Numbered from the stretch's first letter, positions 47,337 to 56,412 are shown. The stretch: 64,000 nucleotides of DNA from Burkholderia oklahomensis C6786 (GCF_000959365.1 NZ_CP009555.1:2728001-2792000), one strand, 5' to 3'. Made by a program: numbers and translations. Notes: generated from the letters alone by a model not told the origin.

Positions 47337-49046
47337 TCATTTTTCGACGAGCTCGGGCGCGGTCGCGCGGGCGAGATCGGCGTCGGCGCGCGCGGCGAGC
47401 GTGAGGCGGTCGCCATAGCGGTAGCGATCGAGGAAATCGAACGGGCGCGCATTCGGGCCCCGCGCGAGCTTGCTCGCGAGCCCGTCCGGCGCGTGATTCG
47501 CCCAGTCGACGAGCGACGCCGCGAATTCGGCCGTCGGCCGGGACACGTAGCGGTTCGCGAAATTCGAGAAGTCGAGCGGCAGATGCGCGCGGTTTTCGAC
47601 ATAGAGCCGGTGCAGCGTGTCGATCGCGTCGCGCTCGGTCGTCTCCGCGCGCTTGAAGCGCTCCAGCGTCGCGCACGCGGCGTCGAACATCTGCTCGTAG
47701 CGATGGCTCTCGATCGACAGATGGCCCGGATACGTCGCATTCGCGAACGCGGCTTCGAGCGCATCGTCGTCGCGGCCGCGCTGGTAGTCGGCGAGGATCT
47801 TGCGCAGCCGCAGCACGCCGATGTAGCTGCCGCTCAGCCAGATCCGGAACCATGCGTTCCACAGCGGGAACGACTTGAACGCGGTATACGAATTCGCGAC
47901 CAGCCGGTCGTTGACGCGGACGACTTCGAGACTGTAGCGCTCGAGCGACGCGAGGTTCGCGCGCTTCCAGACGTCGTCGCGGACGGCGGCGATGAGGCGC
48001 GGCGCGAGCCGCACGATCGATTCGAACGTGTTGACGAGGCCGCGCGAGAAGAGCGGATCGACGAAGCCGACCGCATGGCCGAGCAGGCAATAGCGGTCGC
48101 CGACCGTCTCGCGGCTCGTGTAGTTGAGCCGCGGCGCGACCGTCCATTCGCGCACGCGCGCCGCATTGACGAAATGCTTGGCGACCGACGGATAATCGGC
48201 GAGGAACTGCCGGAACTCGCCTTCCGGATCGCGCGTCGCGGGACCGTGCTTGCCGATGTCGAACTGCAGGCCGACGCTGCAGAGCGGATTCGTGCTGAAC
48301 GGCTGGTTGTCGAACGGAATGATCCACAGCCAGCCGCAGTCGAACAGGTGATGCAGCGTCGTCTGCGCGAGCGCGATCGGCGCGCCGTGCGTCTCGACGG
48401 GCGCGATCGCCTTCTCGTAGAGATCGACGCCGATCATGTGCGTGAAGAGCGAGCGCGTCGTCGCCTGCATCTCGCGTGCGCCTTTGCGCAGCTCGAGCTG
48501 GTCGGCGAGCGGCGCGCGATAGCCGGCCGCGTCGACGACGAAGCGCGCGCGCAACGGCGGCTCGTCGACGATATCGAGCGTCACGCCGCTTTCGGCGACG
48601 TCGATCGCGCGAATCCTCGTCTGCTGCTTGACGACCGCGCCGAGACGCGCCGCGACGCCGACGTAGTACGCATCGATGTCCTGCCGGAACAGATGCGCCT
48701 CGGGTGTGAGCACGGGGGTCGACACGACGTCGGCGATGTCGTGCTCGCGGCGATGGCCGTTCCACGCGAAGCTGAACGCGAGCTTGATGCCCGCCGCGGA
48801 CGAGCCGATGTGTCGATTGATCGCGGCGATGTTGCCGGGATACGCGAGTTCGGGAATCCCGTAGCGCTCGGCGAGGATTTCGAGCAGGATCGCGCTTTCC
48901 GGCACCATCGATTCGCCGACTGCGAAGCGCGGATGCGTGCCGGCGTCGAGCAGGATGACGGAAGCGCCGTGCTTCGCGAGGATCGCGGCGAGCATCGCGC
49001 CCGCGATGCCCGAGCCGATGATGGCGACGTCGTAGTCTCGTTTCAT
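47337..49046 (-). CDS. Flavin-dependent halogenase-like oxidoreductase
   Basis: A 569-residue FAD enzyme with the three signatures of flavin-dependent halogenases: GxGxxA-type dinucleotide fold at the N-terminus (VAIIGSGIAGAMLA), a conserved-context lysine K88 (GIKLAFSFAW), and WxWxIP at residues 239-244 (WLWIIP). GESMVPES is the second FAD contact. The C-terminal ~200 residues are longer and different from tryptophan halogenases, closer in layout to enzymes that act on carrier-bound substrates. Halogenation is likely but hydroxylation by a relative is possible. No flavin reductase gene is obvious, though the nitroreductase-like protein could supply reduced flavin. Confidence 0.82.
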   Translation of the reverse strand: MKRDYDVAIIGSGIAGAMLAAILAKHGASVILLDAGTHPRFAVGESMVPESAILLEILAERYGIPELAYPGNIAAINRHIGSSAAGIKLAFSFAWNGHRREHDIADVVSTPVLTPEAHLFRQDIDAYYVGVAARLGAVVKQQTRIRAIDVAESGVTLDIVDEPPLRARFVVDAAGYRAPLADQLELRKGAREMQATTRSLFTHMIGVDLYEKAIAPVETHGAPIALAQTTLHHLFDCGWLWIIPFDNQPFSTNPLCSVGLQFDIGKHGPATRDPEGEFRQFLADYPSVAKHFVNAARVREWTVAPRLNYTSRETVGDRYCLLGHAVGFVDPLFSRGLVNTFESIVRLAPRLIAAVRDDVWKRANLASLERYSLEVVRVNDRLVANSYTAFKSFPLWNAWFRIWLSGSYIGVLRLRKILADYQRGRDDDALEAAFANATYPGHLSIESHRYEQMFDAACATLERFKRAETTERDAIDTLHRLYVENRAHLPLDFSNFANRYVSRPTAEFAASLVDWANHAPDGLASKLARGPNARPFDFLDRYRYGDRLTLAARADADLARATAPELVEK

Positions 49047-49114
49047 GATTGCAGCTCCGGAAGTGGATGACGTGGATGACGCGGAAGGGCGTCGGCCGAC
49101 GCGCGTCGGCGGAT

Positions 49115-49666
49115 TCAATCGGCGACGCGGGCGGCGCGCGCATACAGCGCGGTTTTCGCGGTGACGCCTTCGTTCGCGTCGAATTCGGCCGCGACGACGA
49201 ACAAATAGCGCGCGTCGCCGCGCTCCAGCCAGCGCGCGGCGGCGATGTCGGCGAAGCGGCCCGCGTCGGCGGCCGCCATCGTCAGATTCAGCGTCGGCCC
49301 GCGAAAGCCGAAGCGCGTGCAGCAGATCGACAGCGCGGCGCCCGCGTTCGCATGAATGAACGTGAGCGGCGACACGCGTCCGCCGCGCGCGACGTCGTCG
49401 ATCACCTGCCGCGCGGCGCGCTTCGGAAACGCACTGCCGTAATGGATCATCCCGACCTGCTCGAGATGCGGATCGAGCCTCGCGCGATGCTCGCTGTAGA
49501 GCCGCCAGACCGTGTCGAGCACGGGCCACACGGCCGGATCCGCCTGCTTCGCGCCGCTGCGGACGTCGGCCGGCAACTGGGCGTGATCGGCGATAGAGGA
49601 CTCGCGCGCGTCGATGCAGTCGAGCGCATGATTCGTCGCGTAATCGAGAGAGAACGTTCGTGTCAT
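49115..49666 (-). CDS. Half-length beta-ketoacyl synthase-like protein (no catalytic Cys)
   Basis: A 183-residue protein resembling only the N-terminal half of a ketosynthase (Ketoacyl-synt_2-like). The block SPLTFIHANAGAALSICC, then FRGPTLNLTMAAADAGRF, aligns with the region around the nucleophile elbow, but the Cys is replaced (AAADAG instead of xACSSG), and the C-terminal half with both His is absent. Similar short proteins occur next to full ketosynthases in aryl-polyene and related clusters. It is encoded with a 4-bp overlap after the full ketosynthase, so a chain-length-factor-like partner role is likely. Confidence 0.78.
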   Translation of the reverse strand: MTRTFSLDYATNHALDCIDARESSIADHAQLPADVRSGAKQADPAVWPVLDTVWRLYSEHRARLDPHLEQVGMIHYGSAFPKRAARQVIDDVARGGRVSPLTFIHANAGAALSICCTRFGFRGPTLNLTMAAADAGRFADIAAARWLERGDARYLFVVAAEFDANEGVTAKTALYARAARVAD

Positions 49667-50781
49667 CGCGCGTCTCCCCGTTCGAACACGAGGCTCGTGT
49701 TGAAGCCGCCGAAGCCGATCGTCACGCTCAGGCCGTACGCCGCATCGAACTCGCTCGGCGCGCGGATCGGCAGCGGCAGGTCGAAGCCGGCCAGCGGCGC
49801 GTCGAGTCCATGAATCGGCGGCGCGATTCCTTCGTTCAGCGAAGTCACGAGCGCGATCGCCTCGAGCGCGCCCGTCGCGCCGAGCGTATGGCCGAACGCG
49901 CCCTTCGTCGCGAACACGATCGGCCGCGACGGCGCGAACAGCGACGCGTACGCGGCGCTCTCGATGCGGTCGTTGGTCCGAGTGCCCGAGCCATGTGCGT
50001 TGACGATGCCGATGTCCGCGCGCTGCAGGCCGGCGTCGCGCAGCGAACGGTCGACGGCGAGGCGGATGCCGTTGCCGTCCTTGTCGGGTGCGGTCAGCCC
50101 GGCAGCGTCGTTCGACGAGCCCGCGCCGCGCAGCGTCGCGAGCCGCTTCGCCGGACGCGCGCCGCGCCGCTCGATCACGAGAAAGCCGACGCCTTCGCCG
50201 AGAATCGTGCCGTCGTGCCGATGATCGAAGCTGCGCAGCGTCGTCGCCGACATCGTGCCGAGCCCGCTGTGCGCGAGCCGCTTCGATTCGGTCAGCACGT
50301 CGGCGCCGCCGCAGATGCAGCGGTCGGCGATGCCCGCGCGGATCAGCATCGCGCCGAGCAGGAGCGCGTCGGAGCCCGACGAGCAGGCGGTCGACAGCGC
50401 CGCGTGGGCGATGCCGAGCTCGTTCGCGATGTCGCGCACCCATTGGTCGAGCGGCTCGGCCGCGGCGCGCGCGTCGTCGAGCCGCGCGCCGAAGCTCGTG
50501 CCGACGACGAGGAACGTGCGCGTGCCGGTGCGGCTCGCATCGAGTTCCGCGTGTTCGAGCGCATCGGCGACGACTTCGCGCGTGAGGCGCGCGAGCGTGT
50601 CGCGTGCGTCGCCGCGTGCGTCGAGCGCGACTGCGGCGGCGAGATCGTTCTTCAGCGCATGCGGCGACGGCATGGGCGCGATGCCCGTGTCGCCCGCGAG
50701 CAGGTGTTGCCAGACGCCGGCGAGCGAGCGGCCGAGCGCCGTATGCCAGGCCATGCCGGTCACGATGATGTCGTCAGTCAC
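49663..50781 (-). CDS. Beta-ketoacyl-ACP synthase (FabF/KAS II-like)
   Basis: A 372-residue thiolase-fold condensing enzyme with complete Cys-His-His triad: C133 (STACSSGSD), H263 (NAHGSGTRTND) and H298 in KGAFGHTLGATG with K293. Decarboxylative Claisen condensation with a malonyl carrier is expected. It is shorter than housekeeping FabF (about 410) and sits far from fab genes, in the biosynthetic operon, and overlaps the half-ketosynthase gene. Confidence 0.92.
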   Translation of the reverse strand: MTDDIIVTGMAWHTALGRSLAGVWQHLLAGDTGIAPMPSPHALKNDLAAAVALDARGDARDTLARLTREVVADALEHAELDASRTGTRTFLVVGTSFGARLDDARAAAEPLDQWVRDIANELGIAHAALSTACSSGSDALLLGAMLIRAGIADRCICGGADVLTESKRLAHSGLGTMSATTLRSFDHRHDGTILGEGVGFLVIERRGARPAKRLATLRGAGSSNDAAGLTAPDKDGNGIRLAVDRSLRDAGLQRADIGIVNAHGSGTRTNDRIESAAYASLFAPSRPIVFATKGAFGHTLGATGALEAIALVTSLNEGIAPPIHGLDAPLAGFDLPLPIRAPSEFDAAYGLSVTIGFGGFNTSLVFERGDAR

Positions 50782-50829
50782 GAAGGCTCCTTGTTCGGTC
50801 GGAAGAGAAGAGGCGATGCGTCGGCCCGC

Positions 50830-51516
50830 TCATTCGTAAATGCGCAGGAATTCGTCGGTCTTCGATGCATCGAGCGGATTCGGATGGAACGTGTCGCGGA
50901 TCGCGTGGCCGTCGAGCGAAATCGAGCGCGCGAACGGCTCGCTTTGCAGCCACTTGTCGCCGACGATGAAGCGCGGCTCGACGTCCGCCCGATCGAATCC
51001 GGCGAGCTCGTCGGGCGCGAGAAACTTGCGGCGCGACTTGTCGAACACCTGGCGGTAGGCGGACGAATCGAAATAGCGGATCCGGCCGTCGGCGACGATC
51101 GCGTTGATGCAGTGCCAGCGCTGCGGCAGATACAGATAGTTCACGTAGATGTTGCGGATCCCATATACGCGCCGGCCAAGCAGCGTGCTCACGAGCGCGC
51201 CCGCGACGTCGGTCATCTCCGCGCAGAAACACGGCAGGCGCGGCGCGTCGGGCTCGAGGAACGCGCGCAGGTAATCGTCGAGCGAGTGCGACGGGATGAT
51301 CTCGTCGCGGTAGCGCGCGTACGTGGCCTCGTGCTCGGCCCATTGCTCTCTCGGAAAGCTGAGGCGCATGATGACGGGCGGGTAGGTCCTGAATACGTCC
51401 GGCTCCTGCGTGATGTGGCACATCCGGGACGGAACGAAGCGCAGCACGTCCTCGATGCTGCGCGGCTCGTGGCGCGCGAGAACGGCGTCGACGAGGCGGC
51501 GGGTGTCGTGATTCAT
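50830..51516 (-). CDS. Transglutaminase-like protein with Cys-His-Asp set
   Basis: A 228-residue protein I assign tentatively to the transglutaminase-like (papain) fold. PRLPCFCAEMTDVAGALVST holds C96/C98 at the start of a helix; then GIRNIYVNYL and PQRWHCINAIVADG with H135; then IRYFDSSAYRQVF with D150: the order and spacing of a Cys-His-Asp triad. In andrimid synthesis the transglutaminase homologue AdmF joins two carrier-bound acyl groups through an amide; an amide-forming or acyl-transfer role would fit here. No signal peptide. It lies 48 bp before the ketosynthase gene and 10 bp after the ligase gene. Confidence 0.6.
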   Translation of the reverse strand: MNHDTRRLVDAVLARHEPRSIEDVLRFVPSRMCHITQEPDVFRTYPPVIMRLSFPREQWAEHEATYARYRDEIIPSHSLDDYLRAFLEPDAPRLPCFCAEMTDVAGALVSTLLGRRVYGIRNIYVNYLYLPQRWHCINAIVADGRIRYFDSSAYRQVFDKSRRKFLAPDELAGFDRADVEPRFIVGDKWLQSEPFARSISLDGHAIRDTFHPNPLDASKTDEFLRIYE

Positions 51517-51526
51517 CGGATTTCCC

Positions 51527-52933
51527 TCACTTGTAGAACTCGTGCACCGCGCGATCGACATGCGTGACCGTCAGCGCGGCGGGACGTTCGTAGTGCTTGA
51601 GACCTTTCAGGATCTGAGCCTTCACATCGTCGGCGCCGGCCTGATCGACGAGCCGGTCGTCGACGACGATTTCGAGCTGATATCCTTCGACCGCGTCACC
51701 TCGCTTCAGCGGACGCGTCTTGCAGGTCAGCACGCCCGGCAGCGAGCGGCAGTGCTGACGGATCGCCGCGAGATTGACCTTCTCGTCGTTCAGGACGACG
51801 AAATCGGTCTTGCGGTGCTTGAAGAACAGATAGCCTTCGTCGTCGATCTCGAAAATGTCGCCCGTCCTGAGCCAGACGCGGCCGTCGAGCTCGACGAGCG
51901 GATCGCGCGCGTTGCGGCCGACCTTGCGCTTGAGCAGCGTGCTCGATCGCACGAGCAGTTCGCCTTCGCGCGACGACGGCGTATCGCCGAGCACGCGCAC
52001 CTCGGTGCCCTGCATCGGCTTGCCGACCGACGCGAGCCGCCGTTCGTCGACCTCGTGCGCGCGGCAGGTCGCGATCCGCGGGCCGGCTTCCGTCGCGCCA
52101 TACGTCAGGTATAGCTCGTTGCCCGGAAAGCGCGCGACGAACTCCGCCGCGAGCGCGGCCGGGAGGAAATCGCCGCCGATCGTCAGCGCGCGCAGCGAGG
52201 ACGGCAGCGTGTCGGCCGCGTGAGAGAGGATGTCGCGCATCAGCACCGGCGTGACGGAGCTGACGCTGATTCGATGGCGCGCGAGTTCGGAGAAATAGCG
52301 CGGCGCGATGAACGGCGGCCCGCTGATCACGAGCTTCGCGCCACATTCGATGCCGGCGATCGCCTGCGCGACGAGCGCGAACGAATAGAAGAGCGGCAGG
52401 TTGACGAGCACGATGTCGCCGGCGTGCAGGCCGATGTCGGCAGCGTGCCGCCGCGCGTTTTCCCGCAGCGATTCGAACGCGTGCACGCAGCCGCTGCTGA
52501 ATTCCGACGACGTGCCGGACGTCGTCAGGATGACTTCGCCCGGTCCGGCGACGCTTTCGCGCGTTTGCGGAAAGAAGCCGATCTCGCAGCCCGCGCGGCG
52601 CTCGACCTTGCCGATCCGGAGTTGCGCGCGCAGTTCCTCGCCGAGACGCGGCTTCACGATCGCGATCGCGCCGAAGTCCTCGGCCATCTGCTTGATCCGC
52701 ACGACGGGCGTGGTGGGCGACAGCATCGCCGGCGTGTACCCGGCGGCAAGCAGCGAGAAGAAGAGCCTGAGCAGCGTCTTGCCGTTCGGCATCCCGATCA
52801 GCACGACGCCGCTCGACGAAAGCGTGGCTCCAGGCAGCGCGGCGACGAGCCGCGCGACGTCGTCGACGGACGCATCGGGTCCGGCGGGCGCGGACGCTTC
52901 GACAATCAGGTGATCGAAATTGGCGATATGCAT
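51527..52933 (-). CDS. AMP-dependent acid-carrier ligase (ANL family)
   Basis: A 468-residue stand-alone adenylation enzyme. A3-type loop LTTSGTSSEFSSGCV binds ATP; YGATEAGPR (A5), RTGDIFEIDDEGYLFFKHR (A7/A8) are clear. Expected to activate a carboxylic acid as the acyl-AMP and load it onto the ACP encoded 31 bp upstream. The N-terminal domain is slightly short. The A10 lysine is unusual: the C-terminus ends VDRAVHEFYK, so if the catalytic Lys is kept it is the last residue. Substrate cannot be read from sequence. Next to the ACP and the transglutaminase-like gene. Confidence 0.87.
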   Translation of the reverse strand: MHIANFDHLIVEASAPAGPDASVDDVARLVAALPGATLSSSGVVLIGMPNGKTLLRLFFSLLAAGYTPAMLSPTTPVVRIKQMAEDFGAIAIVKPRLGEELRAQLRIGKVERRAGCEIGFFPQTRESVAGPGEVILTTSGTSSEFSSGCVHAFESLRENARRHAADIGLHAGDIVLVNLPLFYSFALVAQAIAGIECGAKLVISGPPFIAPRYFSELARHRISVSSVTPVLMRDILSHAADTLPSSLRALTIGGDFLPAALAAEFVARFPGNELYLTYGATEAGPRIATCRAHEVDERRLASVGKPMQGTEVRVLGDTPSSREGELLVRSSTLLKRKVGRNARDPLVELDGRVWLRTGDIFEIDDEGYLFFKHRKTDFVVLNDEKVNLAAIRQHCRSLPGVLTCKTRPLKRGDAVEGYQLEIVVDDRLVDQAGADDVKAQILKGLKHYERPAALTVTHVDRAVHEFYK

Positions 52934-52964
52934 GGATGATCCCTCGTTCGGCGCGGCGCGCGCG

Positions 52965-53234
52965 TCATGCGTCGAGCTTGGTGAGAAGGAAGCGCGACAG
53001 CGCGTCGCAATTCGAGAAGTTGTCGGGCGTGAAGTCGTCATCGTCGATCTTGATGCCGAACGCCTCTTCGCACTGGTAGCGCAGTTCGATGAAACCGATC
53101 GAATCGATGCCGATCGTCGACTGGAAGCCGTCGGTCAGGCCGATCTGCTCTGGCTTGATGTCGAGGTCGAGCCGGGTGGCGACGATGTCGCGCAGGCGTT
53201 CGACGATCTGTTGCTGGGTGTCGGTGATTTGCAT
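52965..53234 (-). CDS. Acyl carrier protein
   Basis: An 89-residue carrier protein; S45 in GIDSIGFIEL is the phosphopantetheine attachment site. Acidic helices II and III (LRYQCEEAFGIKIDDDDFTP) fit ACPs of fatty-acid/polyketide type. It is separate from the housekeeping fab cluster and lies between the antiporter gene and the AMP ligase, so it should carry the cluster's intermediates. Confidence 0.93.
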   Translation of the reverse strand: MQITDTQQQIVERLRDIVATRLDLDIKPEQIGLTDGFQSTIGIDSIGFIELRYQCEEAFGIKIDDDDFTPDNFSNCDALSRFLLTKLDA

Positions 53235-53271
53235 GATGTGAAGTCGCTTCGGTCGAGTGGGGAAGGGTTGC

Positions 53272-54507
53272 TCAGGTTTGCGGGTCCGCGAGCGGCGCGG
53301 CGCCGGGGCGCGTCGCGTAGCGGACGAACGGCGTCGTCATCGCGGTCGTCAGCAGCGCGAACGCGACGAGAATCGTGTAGACCTTTTGCGGCAGCACGCC
53401 GAGCTGCAGGCCGATCGACAGCACGATCAGCTCCATCAGCCCGCGCGCGTTCATCAGCGCGCCGATCAGCATCGCGTCATGCGGCGTGCGAGCGCACCAG
53501 CGCGCCGCCGCGTAGGCGCCGCCGAACTTGCCCGCGAACCCGGCGATGAAAAATGCGCCGAACCACGTCCACGCGCCGACGTCGTCGAGCGCCGAGATCG
53601 ACGTGTGCAGACCGGCGTACGCGAAGAACACCGGTGTCAGCACGACGTGCACGAAGCCGCTGAACGTGCGCCGCCACTGGTCGGCGACGGCCGGCGCATC
53701 GCGCAGCGCGAGGCCGGCGAGAAGCGCGCCGAATGCGCCGTGAAAGCCGAGCGCGTGCGTGCCCCACGCGGACGCGAGCACGCAACCCGTCACGACGACG
53801 GCGACGATGCGCACGTTGCCGCGCGCGCTCGCACGCTGCAGCAACGGCCCGACGACGTAGCGGAGCGACGCGACGCACGCGACCGCGTACAGCGCGATCG
53901 ATACCATCGACAGCAGCAGCGTGAACCCATCGCCGTGGCCGGGCTGCGCGACGGACGCGACGAGCGCGAGCAGCAGCCAGCCCGCGACGTCGGTCAGCAT
54001 CGCCGACGCGAGCGCGGTCGTCGCGCTCGGATGCGCGGACAAGCCGAGGTCGGCGACGATGCGGGCCATCACGGGAACGGCCGACACGCCGAGCGCGACG
54101 CCGCAGAAGAGTGCGTAGGGGACGGGCGCGTAGCCTGCGGCGAGCGCGTCTTTCGAGCCGAGCGCGACGCCGACGCCGAGCGCGAACGGCAACGCGAGGC
54201 CGAGCAGCGCGACGAGGCCCGGCAGGCGGACGTCGGCCCACGAGAACGTGTTCGGGATGCGCAGATGCAGCCCGACTTCGAACATCAGCAGCACGAGCCC
54301 GACTTCGCAAAGCAACGCGATGCCGGACTGCGTGGCGGCGGGAAACAACGCGCGATGGACGTCGGGCGCGAACGCGCCGAATATCGTCGGGCCGAGCAGG
54401 ATGCCGGCCGCGATTTCGCCGATCACGCGCGCTTGCCCGATCCGCTCGGCGAGATGGCCGCAAGCATGACAGACGGTGATGACGATGGCGAGTTGGAGAA
54501 GCCACAT
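53272..54507 (-). CDS. Cation:proton antiporter (CPA2/Kef type)
   Basis: A 411-residue, 12-helix membrane protein starting MWLLQLAIVITVCHACGHLA. Family marks: RIGQARVIGEIAAGILLGPT, LMFEVGLHL, the TDVAGWLLLALVAS helix with conserved Asp, and GALMNARGLMELIVLSIGL. No C-terminal TrkA-N domain. First gene of the ten-gene minus-strand operon, 37 bp before the ACP gene. It may take part in product export or pH/ion balance, or simply be carried along; similar genes occur in other natural-product clusters. Confidence 0.88.
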   Translation of the reverse strand: MWLLQLAIVITVCHACGHLAERIGQARVIGEIAAGILLGPTIFGAFAPDVHRALFPAATQSGIALLCEVGLVLLMFEVGLHLRIPNTFSWADVRLPGLVALLGLALPFALGVGVALGSKDALAAGYAPVPYALFCGVALGVSAVPVMARIVADLGLSAHPSATTALASAMLTDVAGWLLLALVASVAQPGHGDGFTLLLSMVSIALYAVACVASLRYVVGPLLQRASARGNVRIVAVVVTGCVLASAWGTHALGFHGAFGALLAGLALRDAPAVADQWRRTFSGFVHVVLTPVFFAYAGLHTSISALDDVGAWTWFGAFFIAGFAGKFGGAYAAARWCARTPHDAMLIGALMNARGLMELIVLSIGLQLGVLPQKVYTILVAFALLTTAMTTPFVRYATRPGAAPLADPQT

Positions 54508-55401
54508 ATTGCGTCGTTTGAAAAAGCGTTGGACGCCGGCGCGGTGAAGGCCGGCGCGATATCGACATGCATTCGTCATCTGTTAGATGAGGACTGCTAT
54601 GTATTTGTCGACGAAAATCCCGCGGCGATTCGCTCGTGCGATCGCGGTGACGGAGCGTCGCGGATTTTGCCGATTAAAGGGAGGGCGGCAGACCGGCCGG
54701 ATGGGCCGATGGCGGGAAGCCGTGGAGGTGGGACACGCAGCTTTCGGCCGGCGGACCGGGGCGAGTCGTCCGCCGCGGAACGATCGGAGGCGGCAAAGGC
54801 GGCCGCGACGACTGCCGCTTCAACACGGGACGCGAAATTCGAGGAACGGCGCCGTGCATTTCATTAAATAGAATAAGCTTGTTCTGATTCATGAGTTTGA
54901 AATCCTGATCTGTTCTTCACGTTTCGTATTTCATGGGATTGATCTAATTAATTATTTGGTCGACTAAAAGCAATAATTTCGGTGAGCAAAGGCTAGTGGA
55001 CGGAAAGTGGATCGGCAAATGAATTTTATATGTCATGTCGCTCAAGCACGTTGTTTAAATCTATAAAGGCAGCCCAATTGCATTGATTTCGGCTCAACCA
55101 CCCGTCAGGAAAAATCGATGTTGCCCATGGAGACTTTTATTTATCCTGTAATGGCTCGCTGATTATTGGCTGGATGTTGATAAAAGGCGAACGGTCTTTC
55201 TCCCGGCTGCGATTCGTTTCGGGAGGCGGCGGCCGGATTCGAGATACGTAATTCGGCCGGTCAAATAAATCGTGTTTCAGGCCAATTCAATCGTCCGGGG
55301 AATGCGCTTTGTCGTCGCCACGCGTGTCCGCCCGGCGACGCGGCACATGACCGGAAACCGATATCGAGGTCGGCTCCCTTTTTCTTCGTTGTGAGGCTGC
55401 A
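54508..55401. promoter_or_regulatory. 0.9-kb AT-rich divergent control region
   Basis: No gene can be supported. From about 54860 to 55260 the DNA is markedly AT-rich for this genome, with stretches such as TTAATTATTTGG and AATTTTATATG. Promoters for the leftward ten-gene operon and the rightward four-gene operon must lie here. The length suggests a long leader or several regulator sites; the LysR protein encoded at 58.4-59.3 kb is a candidate. Confidence 0.55.
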
Positions 55402-56412
55402 GTGCTCGAAACCCGCCGTCCGCTGGATGCCATGTCGATCGCGATCATGCTCGTGCTGTGTTTCTGCTGGGGATCGCAGCAGGTGCTCATCAAGGTGGCC
55501 GCACCGCGCGTCGATCCATTGATGCAGTTGTCGATCCGCTACGGCATCTCCGCGATCGTGCTCGGTTGTTTTCTGTTCCGGCGCTACGGACGCCGCGTGC
55601 TGCGGGACGGCACGTTCGGCGCGGGCGTCGCGGTCGGCTTGCTCGTGGCGGTCGAATCGATCGCGATTGCGCAGGGGCTTCGGTACACATCGTCGAGCCA
55701 CGTGACCGTGCTGCTCTATACGGGGCCGCTGTTCGCGAGTTTCGGCATGCACTTCACGCACGAGGACGAGCGACTGTCGGCGCTGCAGTGGCTGCTGATG
55801 TTCGTCGCGTTCTCGGGGATCGTCGTCAGCTTTCTCGGCCGCGACGGCGCGGCGGGCGGCGGCTCGCTCGTCGGCGACGGCTTCGGCCTGCTGTCCGGCA
55901 TCGCATGGGGCGCGACCACTGTCGTCGTGAAGCGAACGCGATTGTCGAATGCGCCCGCCGAGAAGACGCTGTTCTATCAGGTCGCGGTGTCGACCGTCGT
56001 CATCCTGCCGCTGACGATTCTGATGGGACGCGCGCGGATCGCCGCGGACGCCGTGACCGTCGCTAACCTCGCGTTCCAGACCTTCGTGCTCGTGCTCGGC
56101 ACCTTCCTCGCGTGGTACTGGTTGCTGACGAAGTATCTCGCGTCGCGGCTGTCGATCATTCAACTGATCACGCCGATCGTCGGCGTGACGCTCGGCTATT
56201 TCGCACTCGACGACGCGCTGAGCGTCTGGTTCGTGTGCGGCGCGGCGATGGTCATCTTCGGCATCGTCGGGATCGGCGTCATCGAGGCGCTCAACCAGGG
56301 CCGACGCGCGCGCGACGCACGGCTCGAGCGGGCGTCGGCGCGCGCGGATCGAGGCGATCCGATGCCGCTCGCGATGCCGTGTCGCGGCGGCGCAGGAGCC
56401 GCTCGTGACTGA
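55402..56412 (+). CDS. DMT/EamA family exporter
   Basis: A 336-residue, 10-helix drug/metabolite transporter with two EamA repeats: first IAIMLVLCFCWGSQQVLIKV, second starting GDGFGLLSGIAWGATTVVVK. Probably exports the cluster's product or an amino-acid-like intermediate. It begins with GTG at 55402; an in-frame ATG 10 codons later is possible. The C-terminus has a basic soluble tail. First gene of the rightward arm, overlapping the next gene by 8 bp. Confidence 0.85.
   Translation: MLETRRPLDAMSIAIMLVLCFCWGSQQVLIKVAAPRVDPLMQLSIRYGISAIVLGCFLFRRYGRRVLRDGTFGAGVAVGLLVAVESIAIAQGLRYTSSSHVTVLLYTGPLFASFGMHFTHEDERLSALQWLLMFVAFSGIVVSFLGRDGAAGGGSLVGDGFGLLSGIAWGATTVVVKRTRLSNAPAEKTLFYQVAVSTVVILPLTILMGRARIAADAVTVANLAFQTFVLVLGTFLAWYWLLTKYLASRLSIIQLITPIVGVTLGYFALDDALSVWFVCGAAMVIFGIVGIGVIEALNQGRRARDARLERASARADRGDPMPLAMPCRGGAGAARD

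Noticed and set aside
47283..49070. A 595-codon plus-strand frame opposite the halogenase-like gene
   Set aside because: Composition is that of an antisense shadow, and the minus-strand gene has clear catalytic motifs.
54587..54871. Short plus-strand frame after the antiporter start
   Set aside because: Arg-rich, no domain, and lies in the divergent control region; more likely leader sequence than a gene.
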